Of a stretch of DNA of 64,000 bases, positions 1 to 9,860 are shown one piece after another; position 1 is the stretch's first letter, and the number at the start of each line of letters is the position of its first letter. Origin of the DNA: Ascarosepion bandense (lineage: Eukaryota; Mollusca; Cephalopoda; Sepiida; Sepiidae). A program made the translations under genes and the position numbers. Where the stretch lies: NCBI GenBank assembly GCA_037127315.1, contig JBBBDQ010001270.1, positions 4,610,001 to 4,674,000 of the forward strand, read 5' to 3'. The notes below the pieces were generated by a model. The model was not told the origin of the DNA. It was given only the letters and a program-made list of their open reading frames with translations, and made no database searches.

Positions 1-242
1 CTCAACTTCTGGAATGCTTCCTTCGCCATGCCAATTTGCCTTCGGATCTCTGTGTCGCACTTTCCGTCTTCTGTTAGAACACTTCCCAGGTATTTAAATT
101 TTTGTACCTGCTTGATTCTAGTATCCCCAAACTGTATTTGGCATATTGGGGTTTTTTTTACTGATGACCATGCATTCGGTTTTCTTGCAGTTTATTTCTA
201 GCCCTTTCTTGTTACTTTCTTCAGCTACCTTCTGTAGGAGGT
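1..242 (-). mobile_element. RTE-clade LINE fragment (RT thumb/C-terminal part)
   Basis: The minus strand translates in pieces to the region after the RT active site (DLLQKVAEES, then KKGLEINCKKTECMVISKK). It is a close match to the RTE copies at 14.9 kb and 47.3 kb. It runs off the left edge of the window and has no intact reading frame. Confidence 0.75.
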
Positions 243-386
243 CTTAACATGGAACTCTCTCTCTCTCTCACTCTCTCTCTCTCTTTCAAGTATAAAAGAT
301 AGGAAACATGTTAAGCAACAAACAATATGTAAGTCATATTACATGCGTTAAAAACATGGTACTCTCTCTCTCTTACTCTCTCTCTC

Positions 387-429
<43 letters not shown>

Positions 430-597
430 CATAAAACAGGAAAAATTATGTTAAGTAGCAAACAATATGAAAGTCATATTACATGCGATAAAAACATGGA
501 ACTCTCTCTCTCTGTTAAGCATAAAACACAGGAAAAATTATGTCAAGCAACAAACAATATGAAAGTCATATTACATGCATTAAAAACATGGAACTCT

Positions 598-658
<61 letters not shown>

Positions 659-990
659 AAGCGTAAAACATAGGAAAAATTGTTAAGCAACAAACAATAT
701 GAAAGTCATATTACATGCGTTAAAAACATGGAACTCTCTCTCTTTCACTCTCCCTCTCTCTCGCTCTCTCTCAATTATAAAACATAGGAAATATTATGTT
801 AAACAACAAACAATATGAAAGTCATATTACATGCGTTAAAAACATGGTTTCCCTTCACAAACAAAACTAGAAAATACAACAAGCCACAAGAAAGCTATAC
901 TCACGCGTTAAAAACATGAAACTCTATCGCAAACATAAAATAGGAAAAATTAATTTAAACATCAAGCAACAATAATGTCATATTACACGC
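243..990. repeat. CT-rich minisatellite
   Basis: About seven tandem units. Each has a conserved arm of about 70 bp (starting near acatgcgttaaaaacatgg, with aaacaatatgaaagtcata inside) and a (CT)n tract of very variable length. Unit starts fall near 247, 353, 494, 585, 726, 842 and 913. The open reading frame across it (448-666) is only translated repeat. Confidence 0.85.
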
Positions 991-1734
991 TTGAACCTGC
1001 TTAACTTTAAGAAAATTACAACGAATCATGTTCTTGTACCATTGTCTGAGAAAACGGAAACTAATAAAGACACTGACTCAGCCATGAACTAAATAAGATG
1101 CCATAAAAAAGAAACATGCTTCTCATCTTCCATCGGCATTTGTTATCAAATATACCAAGTACCACATTAAAAAAAGAACCATCAACACCGATCCCATATC
1201 TCGTATCCCAAAACTAGGTAATAAACCACTACTAAGACACGGGGAATAAAATAATATATACCTATTCGACTACAGCTGACTAAAAAATGTTACATAACAC
1301 TAACCAAAAGCACACAGATCGTTAAAAATCAAACCAGTCCAAGTAACAACAACAAGCACATTAACGCATTCAGAGAATAAACTTATACAATTTTCTTATA
1401 AATTTATAACCCAGGAAGGTCCTCTGCCTTTTTGCTCACCGGGTCAACCTCTTCTGTTCACATGTCATAACTCATTTCTCTATACGTCCGAGTCTACTTG
1501 ATATCATGATTAGAATTCGTTGGTTAATTTTTGGTTTTGTAGCAACTTACGGTATTTGGCGAAACTACACCTTGCACAACTATTCTATCTTCAATTTCCT
1601 TATCTTCTACACTATGTGGTATTTGTAGCGTTTAGATTTTATTTCTTGCACATACTGAATTTTTACAACAGATTCAGGGTACAAATTTCATTCCATCTCT
1701 ATTTTCTGTTTTAGAAAGTTTTATCGTAAGTTTA
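991..1734. other. Stretch without recognised features
   Basis: AT-rich DNA with no convincing exon, RNA gene or repeat match elsewhere in the window. Confidence 0.5.
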
Positions 1735-2145
1735 TTTTTAATCATTTCACCCCGAGCAAGGCGGAAATGCCACTGATGTGCGGGGGGGCTAAATAAGTGT
1801 AAAAAAATTAATTAGAAGAGAGTGAAGAGGAATACGAACCAATTAGAAAGGAGTAATAGAAAGATGAGAATGCAGGTGTGATGTCAGTTTCAAAGGTGGA
1901 GAGAAAGGAAAGGATATACGGGGTGGGGAAAGAGCTAGAGTTAAGTGGTTAATAGATGAGTATTGACTTTGCATTTAAATTCCTGGAGGTTGTAACCGTC
2001 AGGAAAGCAAGAATATGGGAGCGAGTTCCACAGTCGGGAAGTGCGAGAGAAGAAGCTGCAGGAGTAGAATTATCGTCAGCATTTGACTAACATGACTGTG
2101 AATGGGTGGGACCCAGTTGCCAGTCTGGTTGCACGAGACCTGTTG
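1735..2145 (-). mobile_element. CR1/Jockey-group LINE (family A), 3' end
   Basis: Contains the family A 3' tail (caccccgagcaaggcgg) and, read on the minus strand, decayed codons for the RT C-terminal domain (SRTSRLWNSLP-like, then YNLQEFKCK). It stops at the codons for ARLATGSHPFT and is followed by the missing upstream part in the opposite orientation at 2300-2560. Confidence 0.8.
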
Positions 2146-2299
2146 AGTGCCAACGCAATTTCTGATTTCGTTACACAAGGCCCCTGTTTTCTAACCAGAC
2201 ATTATATTACTGACAATGGGACGATACACTACTGATAACATACATATTCGCAGTTGGGTTAAGAATGTTTTTGAACAAAACCCTCAACAATTTTTACCA

Positions 2300-2560
2300 A
2301 CTGTGCCAAAAAGTAAGACTTCCGTCTGAATCCATCCTGCATATATACAAGTCAACCATTTGTCCGTGCATGGAGTACTGCTGCCATATATGGTCAGGCG
2401 CCCCTGCCGTTCACCTCAGTGTTCTCGACAGGCTCCAAAGGAGAATCAGTAATGTGATAGGTACTGACTTGGCGTCTCGACTACAGCCACTTCCCCACCG
2501 ACGAAATGTGGCCTCCCTTTGTTTGTTCTATAAATACTTTCATGGCTTCTGTTTAAGTCA
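2300..2560 (+). mobile_element. LINE family A, inverted upstream segment
   Basis: Encodes SESILHIYKSTICPCMEYCC and continues to FYKYFHGFC, the part of the RT C-terminal region that directly precedes what is present on the minus strand at 1735-2145. The two pieces are complementary in content and opposite in direction, as expected for 5' inversion during LINE insertion. Confidence 0.8.
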
Positions 2561-2753
2561 CTGGTGCCTCCTCAACTTCCCCAGTCGTGACTCTACCCTT
2601 TGGCGGAGCCATGACTGGGTTAATGCTCTCCGCCAGAAGGCAGAGAGCTGACAGTGACAATGGCAGTTACTGGGAGGCAACTACTCTCTAAAAGTCACAC
2701 AGGTAATTTATATATAGCAAGGGGAAAAGTTCATTCCTCGTAGGAGGGTACCG
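2561..2753 (-). mobile_element. LTR-related fragment
   Basis: Read from 2753 on the minus strand it starts TGTTACGGTACCC and shares GGAATGAACTTTTCC and TACCTGTGTGAC with the solo LTR at 40578. The far end (2565-2690) carries sequence also found, in permuted order, at 8331-8523. Confidence 0.55.
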
Positions 2754-2865
2754 TAACAGAAAATAACACTGACATCTCATTTTAACACATATATTTACTA
2801 AAATTACACAAAAATAGCTTGACATATATTATTGAACATATTTATTCAATTAAATTTCCATTGAC

Positions 2866-3296
2866 TTCAACCAAGGCGTCTAGACTACTTCGGAATCTCT
2901 TGCTTCTCTTCTGGATGTTCTCCCTATTTTAGTTGGTGAATGCTGCAATAACCGTTGCCTTCAGTTTATTTTTGCTAACAAGGAGTTTTGTTGGTCTCTC
3001 ACTCAACTGCACCCCACCCATAATAATCAATGAGTGTTAGGTAGCCAGATGTAAGGTGTTAGGTGGTCGTAGAAAATGTCTAACAGCTATGACCGGGTTT
3101 TCCTGCTTGTGTGGCATAGTGCTAAGTTATTTTGTCAGACATAGGGTTTTCCAGCAGCCACCATCTAGACGCAAGGCAGAACTACTTCCTCAAGGTACTT
3201 GACGTAGGCCTCTGTATCGAGTATGAAGCCCTATGGGAAAACGAATGGATATTATAACACCACCATCACTGGTGATCCCTCAAAAACATCTTAATC
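2866..3296 (-). pseudogene. Mariner-like transposase, C-terminal part, decayed
   Basis: The minus strand gives YVKYLEEVVLPCV, MVAAGKPYV, ALCHTSRKT, then LSERPTKLLVSKNKLKATVI and a C-terminus RSSLDALVEVNGNLIE. This is the IS630/Tc1/mariner superfamily DDE transposase pattern. The second catalytic Asp block (usually QQD before the CHTS motif) is degraded and stops are frequent, so it cannot be active. The rest lies at 3613-3785 beyond an inserted SINE. Confidence 0.75.
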
Positions 3297-3612
3297 GAGA
3301 TTCAGTCAGTCAGTTAATTGCCATACGTGATACACGCTTGGGCGATTATGTCTCGAATGAGTCATAACTGACTGAGCAGAAGTTTATCCCTCAGTAGGTT
3401 TCCATTACTTTCTGCGGCACACTGGTTGCCAGCCAAAGCTATAGAACCCAATCTGTCCTATTTATTTAACCCATAACTGGAGGGAAGAGACGAATTAATA
3501 CCTTTCCCAAGTGTTTTTGCGTGTAAGTGAATGCAAGAAATTCAATCGTAATTCGAACTCGGCTCTCCAATTTGTTGTTCCAAACCGAGATCCACTGCAC
3601 CACAATGCACAT
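3297..3612 (-). mobile_element. tRNA-derived SINE (long form, no 5S head)
   Basis: On the minus strand it begins gatgtgcattgtggtgcagtgg (A-box region), has a B-box-like block and continues into the shared central domain (pattern ttatgggttaaata) and a tail with the tgactgactg motif. It interrupts a mariner-like element. Confidence 0.8.
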
Positions 3613-3785
3613 CGCCATTGGAATCATTTAACTCTTAGCGCATTCTCTGCACTGTCTTCAGATTGACACCCAAACACTCCGAAATGTTTATATTAGACCT
3701 CCCCGTGCGAATAGTAAATATTTCCACATGTTGTTTTCAAATTTCTGGCGGAGGGAAATGTGACGTGAAATTAAAAATATAAAAT
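3613..3785 (-). pseudogene. Mariner-like transposase, N-terminal part
   Basis: The minus strand encodes a helix-turn-helix remnant (RGGLI-TFRSVWVSI, the decayed form of a SNISECLGVNLKTVQRI pattern). It belongs to the same copy as 2866-3296, split by the SINE. Confidence 0.6.
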
Positions 3786-4545
3786 GGTGACAATTTACAT
3801 ATCGACATTTACCCATTGTCATTAATTACTATATGCGTTTATATAGTAATGATAATAATAATATATATATAATGATAATTCTTCGCCTTCATACATTTGG
3901 CTTAATTTACAAGATGTACGTGTCGGTATATGCTTGATTCTTTATTTATTTTATGCAAGTGTGCATTTGATGAAATTTGTATTGAGCTTATTATTGACTT
4001 TACTTTTCAGATGACAAAATAATCCGGGTAGAGAAACAGATGTTTAACAACTATGATGCAATTTTCGATGTAATCTAAGGTGAGAGTTTTGTAAAGGATT
4101 GATGTTAAACAGTTTAATCAATTGTTCGATTTTTCTTAGTAATTTTAAGATATTGTGTAGCTGCGCCTCACGTAAAGCCAAAGCAATTCTTTTTTTAATT
4201 TTCTTTTACAAAATTGACAGATCGCCCACTTGTTGAAAGGAAAAACAAGAGAATCCATAATTATTGATTAAGACACTCAATGCCAAAAGAATGTTTATTA
4301 ACCTTATTTTTTTAAATTCGCTTCTTGTCTCGATTTTATTCTCTGCTCGGTACAATCTCTCTAGTTCTAATCTTGGCCAAAACAAAATTGTGTTAATTAC
4401 TACATGTTTTTACAATTACTACATGTTTTTACTTTTACAATTGAACTAATATACTTACGGTTTAGGCCAAGGTAGAAAAAAGATCTCAAACCAAACATAG
4501 AGGCAAAGTATTTGTGCACACCATAATAAATTGTCCTGGGGTCAT
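3786..4545. other. AT-rich stretch without recognised features
   Basis: Holds a short AT/AAT microsatellite near 3848-3880 and a small direct repeat near 4400-4435. No exon or mobile element recognised. Confidence 0.5.
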
Positions 4546-4780
4546 CCAGTCCACGTCAGATAACTCAAATCTCTTCTTTGCCTCTAACTTAACCTTAGAT
4601 GACATCGGCCATCCCTTTCCCGACTTTCCCCGTCTCACTGATCAAAATCTCAATTATATTTTTATTACGACCCAGGAAGTCTAAAAGTTTATGAAAAATC
4701 TTGACCCTAAGAAAGCCACTGGTCCAGACTAAATCCCAGCGATTGTCATTAATAGCAACCCGGAATTATCTTCGATTTTA
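4546..4780 (+). mobile_element. LINE family A, RT N-terminal part
   Basis: Encodes SNLTLDDIGHPFPDFPRLTD, then KNLDPKKATGPD and AIVINSNPELSSIL, the start of a CR1/Jockey-type reverse transcriptase. One stop is visible. It ends in TTCGATTTTA and resumes after an insertion at 5559. Confidence 0.75.
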
Positions 4781-5558
4781 TTTTCTTGATTTCAAACATA
4801 CGCACCGTAATGGGGGGGGGGGGGCGCTAGAGGGTGTCGTCAGTGATGTCATCGCGAGGATCACTAGGGGGGTTCGGGTTTTTCAACATCATACCCCCCT
4901 CACCGCGCCGACCCGACCAGAGATGATCAGCCTCCGGTCCACCCTCGATAAGCGCTTTCAGACACTGGAAAATTACGTTTAGGCCCGGTACGAAACCTTG
5001 CAAATGCTTCCGATTGGCGACAGTCAGAGTCACTTTCCATTTAGAGGCGAACAGTACATGAGCTCGTCCGAAACATTAACTTAGACGCAGAATTTCGGGG
5101 AATTTTAGCTAACAATTTGAAATCCAAGCACTCTCTCTCTTTTGATCCATAACCAATTAGCTGTTCTTTCCGCTGTTTCGGTTATGGACTTGAGTGCTTT
5201 CCTTGTTTTACTCCCACTATCCCAATATCTGTTAAGGCTTTGCATAAGGACCTTGCTGCAAATCCTCTAGTCCCCACTTCTATAGGAGTGCAGCTAGCCC
5301 TCCAGCCTTTAACCCTGCAACTCTCCAGCAGTTCGTCATATTTTAACTTCTTCCTTTCATGAGCTTCCTCTGCATTTTCTTCCCAGGGGACCGTCAGTTC
5401 CCACAAGACTATCTTCTTCAAGTTATGTGATAAGAAAACTATACCTGAGCGAAGTTTTGTGATGGCAATTTGCTCTGGGAATTTCAATCTTGAGCCTATA
5501 TCGACCCTTAGTTCCCAGTCTGTTGCAGGAGATAGCAGGTTTGGATTTACCTTTCTAT
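4781..5558 (-). mobile_element. Insertion carrying a restriction-like endonuclease domain
   Basis: 778 bp bounded by a perfect 10-bp direct repeat TTCGATTTTA (4771-4780 and 5559-5568), interrupting the family A LINE. The minus strand holds the nuclease-like frame at 5182-5487. The other half (4800-5040) is unusually GC-rich, with a run of 13 G. I read it as a 5'-truncated non-LTR element of the type that carries a C-terminal PD-(D/E)XK nuclease (R2/NeSL/HERO-like), but I see no reverse transcriptase. Confidence 0.55.
5182..5487 (-). pseudogene. Restriction-like endonuclease domain remnant
   Basis: 101 residues. The pattern LRSGIVFLSHNLKKIVLWEL, then TVPWEENAEEAHERKKLKY, ESCRVKGW and a closing IEVGTRGFAARSLCKAL looks like the PD-(D/E)XK fold of non-LTR retrotransposons, where a PD pair is followed by ELTVPWE and a conserved Lys. 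Here the expected Pro-Asp before the first strand reads Ser-Gly, so the metal site is probably lost. The family link is from memory of such proteins and not computed. Confidence 0.45.
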
Positions 5559-6140
5559 TTCGATTTTAACGAATTATTTAACCGTTGCTTGAAGAAGAAA
5601 TCCCTCCCAAGTCTATGGAAGGAGTTAAGGGTATGCCCGGTTTTCAGGAACGCTGGTGAGTGCTCATCACTTTCTCAGTATAGACTAATCAATCTGCGTA
5701 ATGTCATTAGAAATCTTTTTGAGGTTATAATCAACAAGAAACTGATTCTTATTTCCGGCGTTCTCATGCTTGATGGAACTAATCCGAAATCAAATCAGGT
5801 CACTGATCATGCAAACTCCTGCAGCTTCTTCTCTCGCACTTCCCGCCTGTGGAACTCGCTCCCGTATTTTTGCTTTCCTGACGGCTACAACCTCCAGAAA
5901 TTTAAATGCAAAGTCAATACTCATTTACTAACTCTAGCTCTCTCCCCATCCCCGTATAACCTTCCCTTTCTCTCCACCTATGTATCTGTCATCGCACCTG
6001 CTTTCTCAGCTTTCTATTGTTCCTTTCTAACTAGTTTGTACTCCTCACTCTTTTCTAATTAATCTTTTTACATTTATATAGCCCCTTGCACATCAGTGGC
6101 GTTTCCGCCTTGCTCGGGGTGAAATGATTATAAAAAAAAA
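5559..6140 (+). mobile_element. LINE family A, continuation to 3' end
   Basis: Open frame of up to 190 residues: FNELFNRCLKKKSLPSLWKE, then YRLINLRNVIRNLFEVIIN, followed without the RT palm by FFSRTSRLWNSLPYFCFPDG. The catalytic palm has been deleted. Ends in the family tail (ccttgctcggggtgaaatg) and poly-A. Confidence 0.8.
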
Positions 6141-6484
6141 AATTATGATGAACAAAATAAGCTTTGTGTATTTCGTTTTTCCTCACATTAGAATGAACGA
6201 AAACGGCAAAGGCAATACCTCGGGGCAATACCATTGTTCTTTGTGAAAAGTACGAGCAAGAAATACCCCGTCAGCATTTGGGAACAAATAAAACTTCTGC
6301 TTCTTCGCGAAAATTTCTATCAGAATATTGATCAACAGGATTTTGTGTCCGCAGTTATATGCTATAAATCAAACAATCAGTTGTGCATCCAAACTGTTGA
6401 GTGTTTTCTTCCACTAAAGATATTCCAATGTTTTTAATTAAAATTTTTGGAAACTTGAGATTTGAATGTTACCATGCTGATATA

Positions 6485-8022
6485 CACTCCTGATCAAAAA
6501 TTTAAGACCACTTAAAAATTTTTAAAAAGAAATTTTTTTTGGATAGATTTTAAACTCCTCTCACTTAAGGTTACCAATACTACAATCTAAAAGGTTATGG
6601 AAACAAAAAGCTACATTCCAAACATTTTATTTAGAAATTTACATTTTTATAAAATGAGGCGATTTACACATGATCAAAATTATAAGACCAGGGGTATAAA
6701 TTGTTAGATCTATGGCAATTCCAATGTTTTTAGTTTAGTTAAAGATTAGCAATCACTGCGTAAAGGTGTGACCATGCCTAAAGCAAGCAAATTTACCAAA
6801 GTTGAACGTTCTCGAATTCTAGAATTCCATAAGCAAGGTTTGTCACAGCGGGCGATCGCAGCTAAGGTAAATTGCAGTAAAACTGTGATTTGCAACTTTC
6901 TAAAGAACAGTGAGAATTATGGAAAAGCAAAATCCTCTGGTAGGCCCCCAAAAATTTCTCCTGCATTGAGTAAGAGAATAAGACGGGTTGTTATGAACGA
7001 CGGGGGACTTTCTTCTAGTCAAATTAAGGCAGTCACAGATGCTGATTGCAGTCCCGTAACCATCAGACGACACTTAAGACAAAAAGGCATGGTAAATAAA
7101 AAGCGTAAACAAATTCCTCGGCTGCTTTCACGTCACAAGTTGGACCGCTTAAAGTTTGGTCGTGAATACCAAACATGGGACGTTGAGAAGTGGAAGAAAG
7201 TCCTGTTTTCTGATGAGAAAAAATTCAAACTAGATTGTCCTGATGGCTTCCAACGATATTGGTATAACAAAAACATGCCTCCTGAATTTTTTTCCGCACG
7301 TCATAGTGGTGGAGGGTCCCTAATGGTATATGGGGTGCCTTTTCTTACAGAGGGACGATGGAGCTCCAGGTGATGCACGGTCGTCAGAGAGCGGCTGGTT
7401 GTGTTAACATGCTATAAAAAGCATCTATGATGACGGAGGGCCATCGTTTGTGTGGGGATGGATGGTGATTCCAACAGGATAATGCTGCAATCCATGCTGC
7501 AAGACGGGCCTTGACCTTTCTACAAGACATCCTGCATGCTCACCGGACTTGAACCCAATTGAAAATGTTTGGGGATGGATAACAAGAGATGTTTATCGAA
7601 ATGGCAAACAATATTCAACAAAAAATGAACTTTGTGAAGCCATCTTCAGAAGCTGGAGCAACATCCCCCGCACCTTAATGGAAACGCTTATTTCTAGCAT
7701 GCTCGACAGAATTTTTGAAGTCATCAAAAGCAGCGGAGGTAGACTTCATTATTAAATTTGGTTGTTAAATATTTTCATACACTTTTTGTACAATTTCGAA
7801 GAATTTTTGTCTATGGTCTTATAATTTTGATCATGTGTAAATCGCCTCATTTTATAAAAAAGTAAATTTCTAAATGAAATGTTTGGAATGTAGCTTTTTG
7901 TTTCCATAACCTTTTAGATTGTAGTTTTGGTAACCTTAAGTGGGAGGAGTTTAAAATCTATCCCCCCAAAAAAAATTCTTTTTAAAGATTTTTAAGTGGT
8001 CTTAAATTTTTGATCGGGAAAG
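6485..8022 (+). mobile_element. Tc1-like DNA transposon
   Basis: 1538-bp element flanked by the TA target (6483-6484 and 8023-8024). Terminal inverted repeats of about 208 bp (6485-6692 and 7814-8022) share GATCAAAAATTTAAGACCAC near the tips. The inner ends of the repeats hold a second copy of the motif (GATCAAAATTATAAGACCA), the double-site layout known from long-TIR Tc1 elements. It carries a broken transposase. Confidence 0.9.
6768..7755 (+). pseudogene. Tc1-like transposase, frameshifted
   Basis: The N-terminal paired-like HTH is intact ([20 protein letters not shown]), followed by a GRPPK hook, a second HTH region ([14 protein letters not shown]) and the first catalytic Asp in VLFSDEKKF. 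The frame breaks near 7340. The second Asp block (FQQDNAAIHAAR, near 7475) and the Glu block (DLNPIENVWGW, near 7550) lie in other frames, and the last part (7549-7755) is open again. This is a DD34E-type transposase broken by at least two frameshifts. Confidence 0.9.
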
Positions 8023-8104
8023 TATATCCAACATTTTTTCTCTTTCAAAAAGTCAAATATCAATGTTATGTTAGCATTAGTCACAAATCAGTCAAGCCAT
8101 TTAC

Positions 8105-8155
8105 TATCTTAGTAACTAAATAATAATAATAATGATAATAATAATAATAATATCG
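8105..8155. repeat. AAT microsatellite
   Basis: Imperfect (AAT)n with a few substitutions. Confidence 0.8.
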
Positions 8156-8190
8156 AAATATGATGAAAAATGACAACATAATAATAATGA

Positions 8191-9535
8191 TTGCTATTTT
8201 GCATATCAGTAATAGCATTAACCAGTCAACTTAACAAGACAGAATGTGGTTTTAAAATAGCAGAAAAGAAAATAAGCCATCTATTTTACAGGGATGACAT
8301 AAGGTTGTATGCTAAGAATGACAATGGGTTAATGCTCTCCGCCCGATGGCAGAAAGCTGACAGTGACAATGGTAGTTACTGCGAGAAACTGCAGTATTCA
8401 GTCGCCTTCCCACTTAAGGCAATATGTGGCACAAGGCTTTTTTAATGTGGGTCTTCCGGGCAATATAATCCGGGTAAAAATATCGGTCTAATATTCCCCA
8501 GTCGTGACTCTACCCTTCGGCGGAAGGTCTTTTGAAAACTGTTAAATGCTTCAGTGAAGACATTGGAATGAAATTCAATTTGAATAAATGTGTTAAAGCT
8601 AGTTTTACGAAGATCCTTACAACAAACATCCTCAATTAGCTTAGACCCTGCTATAACAATAAAAGACGCTTATAAGTGCCTAGGTGTAAATGAGAGTGAA
8701 AGAATTCACCATAAAGTAAAGAGTACTATAGAAGGCTACGACTGGTTTTAAAAACTGAATCGAATTCTCAGAACAGAATTATGGCCATTAATAGCTTTGC
8801 CATCCTAGTGGTCCAATATAATTTCAACCTCTTGAACTGGACTCTAAAAGACATCGGACGAATGGATTCTAGGACACGAAAGCTTCTTTCTAAGCATAAG
8901 ATGCATCATCCAAAGGCTGATAAAGACCGTCTATACATACCCTGTAAAGAAGCTGGAAGAGGTTTTATTTAGCTAGAATTGTCATACAAGACAACAATTA
9001 TTGGCTTACTAACATACAGAAACAACAAAGGACTGGATGATACAATTAGTCAAACAACATGAAAACAGAAAGAAAAATATTCAATAATTAAAGAAGGCAG
9101 TAAATACAAACAAGATTTACTTTTAGTAGATTCTGTAGAAAAACAAAACAGAAGCCAAGAACCAACAATTGCGGCAAAAAATATGAAAAAGAAAGCTAAG
9201 GATAAAGCTCTTAAACAGATGAAACAACGCTGGCAAGACAAACCTCTGCATGGCCAATATCCAGAACATGCCAATAAATCCAATGTTGATAAAGTTAATA
9301 CTCATCGATGGTTACGTGCATCTGAAACTGGAGGCTTTATTCTTGTAGCGCAAGACCAAAGTCTTTTCACTAGGAACTTTCGGGCGAGTATTATACATAA
9401 TAATGTGGATCCAAAACGTAGGTTCTGTAATAAATACCAAGAAACAATAGACCATCTAATCTTGGGATGTTCTGTACTTGCCCCAAATGAATACAAAAAT
9501 CGTCACTATAGAGTGGGGCAATATTTACTTTGGAC
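8191..9535 (+). pseudogene. Non-LTR retrotransposon (family B) RT remnant
   Basis: Reads LFCISVIALTSQLNKTECGF, then ISHLFYRDDIRLYAKND. The RT catalytic box, usually YMDD or YADD, is YRDD here. After a 193-bp insertion (8331-8523) the frame continues LLKTVKCFSEDIGMKFNLNK, and later encodes MDSRTRKLLSKHKMHHPKAD and a C-terminal open frame (9183-9535). That frame holds LHGQYPEHANK, VNTHRWLRAS and a C-x2-C-type knuckle (RFCNK...TIDHLILGC). This family differs from LINE family A. Stops and frameshifts make it inactive. Confidence 0.8.
8331..8523. mobile_element. 193-bp insertion in LINE family B
   Basis: Starts ggttaatgctctccgcc, ends cccttcggcgga (6-bp inverted ends TCCGCC/GGCGGA) and interrupts the RT frame. 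The same end and start sequences appear joined in the opposite order at 2590-2632. Confidence 0.5.
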
Positions 9536-9650
9536 AATTTCACCATTTATTTTAACATATCACCTGAAGAAGAACAGTATTGTTCTGAAACATGATCATT
9601 TTTGTAGTGATATTATGCTTTTATAAACTATTGTCAAAACAAAATTACAA
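9536..9650 (+). mobile_element. Hammerhead-bearing repeat (family B)
   Basis: Follows the LINE family B frame and shares accatttattttaacatatc and the downstream ribozyme with 37540-37640, and in reverse with 36225-36300. It ends before a (TA)n-rich stretch. The full extent of the repeat unit is unclear. Confidence 0.6.
9557..9613 (+). ncRNA. Type I hammerhead ribozyme, intact core
   Basis: All core positions are present. Stem I is ATATCAC (9557-9563) paired with GTGATAT (9607-9613), 7 bp. The CUGANGA box is CTGAAGA (9564-9570). Stem II is AGAACA/TGTTCT closed by GTAT (9571-9586). The GAAA box is 9587-9590. Stem III is 3 bp (ACA with TGT at 9603-9605), and the cleavage triplet is GTA, with A17 at 9606. 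Stem I is open and stem III very short, as in Penelope-like elements and animal retrozymes. The pairings are seen in the sequence; activity is inferred. Confidence 0.8.
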
Positions 9651-9798
9651 TATATATCTATAGATATATATATATAATAAAACAATTGTGATAAAGTTTA
9701 ATTTCGAAGTAGGTAAAAAAGTTATGTATCAAAAAGATGGTTTTTCTCGTGATTTCGTTATAACAATAGCTAAATTTTGTCTTAAAAAGATATTTGTA

Positions 9799-9842
<44 letters not shown>
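9799..9842. repeat. (TA)n tract
   Basis: Perfect dinucleotide repeat. Confidence 0.9.
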
Positions 9843-9845
<3 letters not shown>

Positions 9846-9860
9846 CTAACCAAAATAGTT

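Noticed and set aside
448..666. 72-residue frame in the CT minisatellite
   Set aside because: Mostly poly-Ser-Leu from (CT)n and varying with repeat length.
9183..9626. 147-residue host protein
   Set aside because: It reads as the C-terminal knuckle region of a non-LTR retrotransposon polyprotein, continuous with RT remnants upstream, and its last codons cross into the hammerhead.
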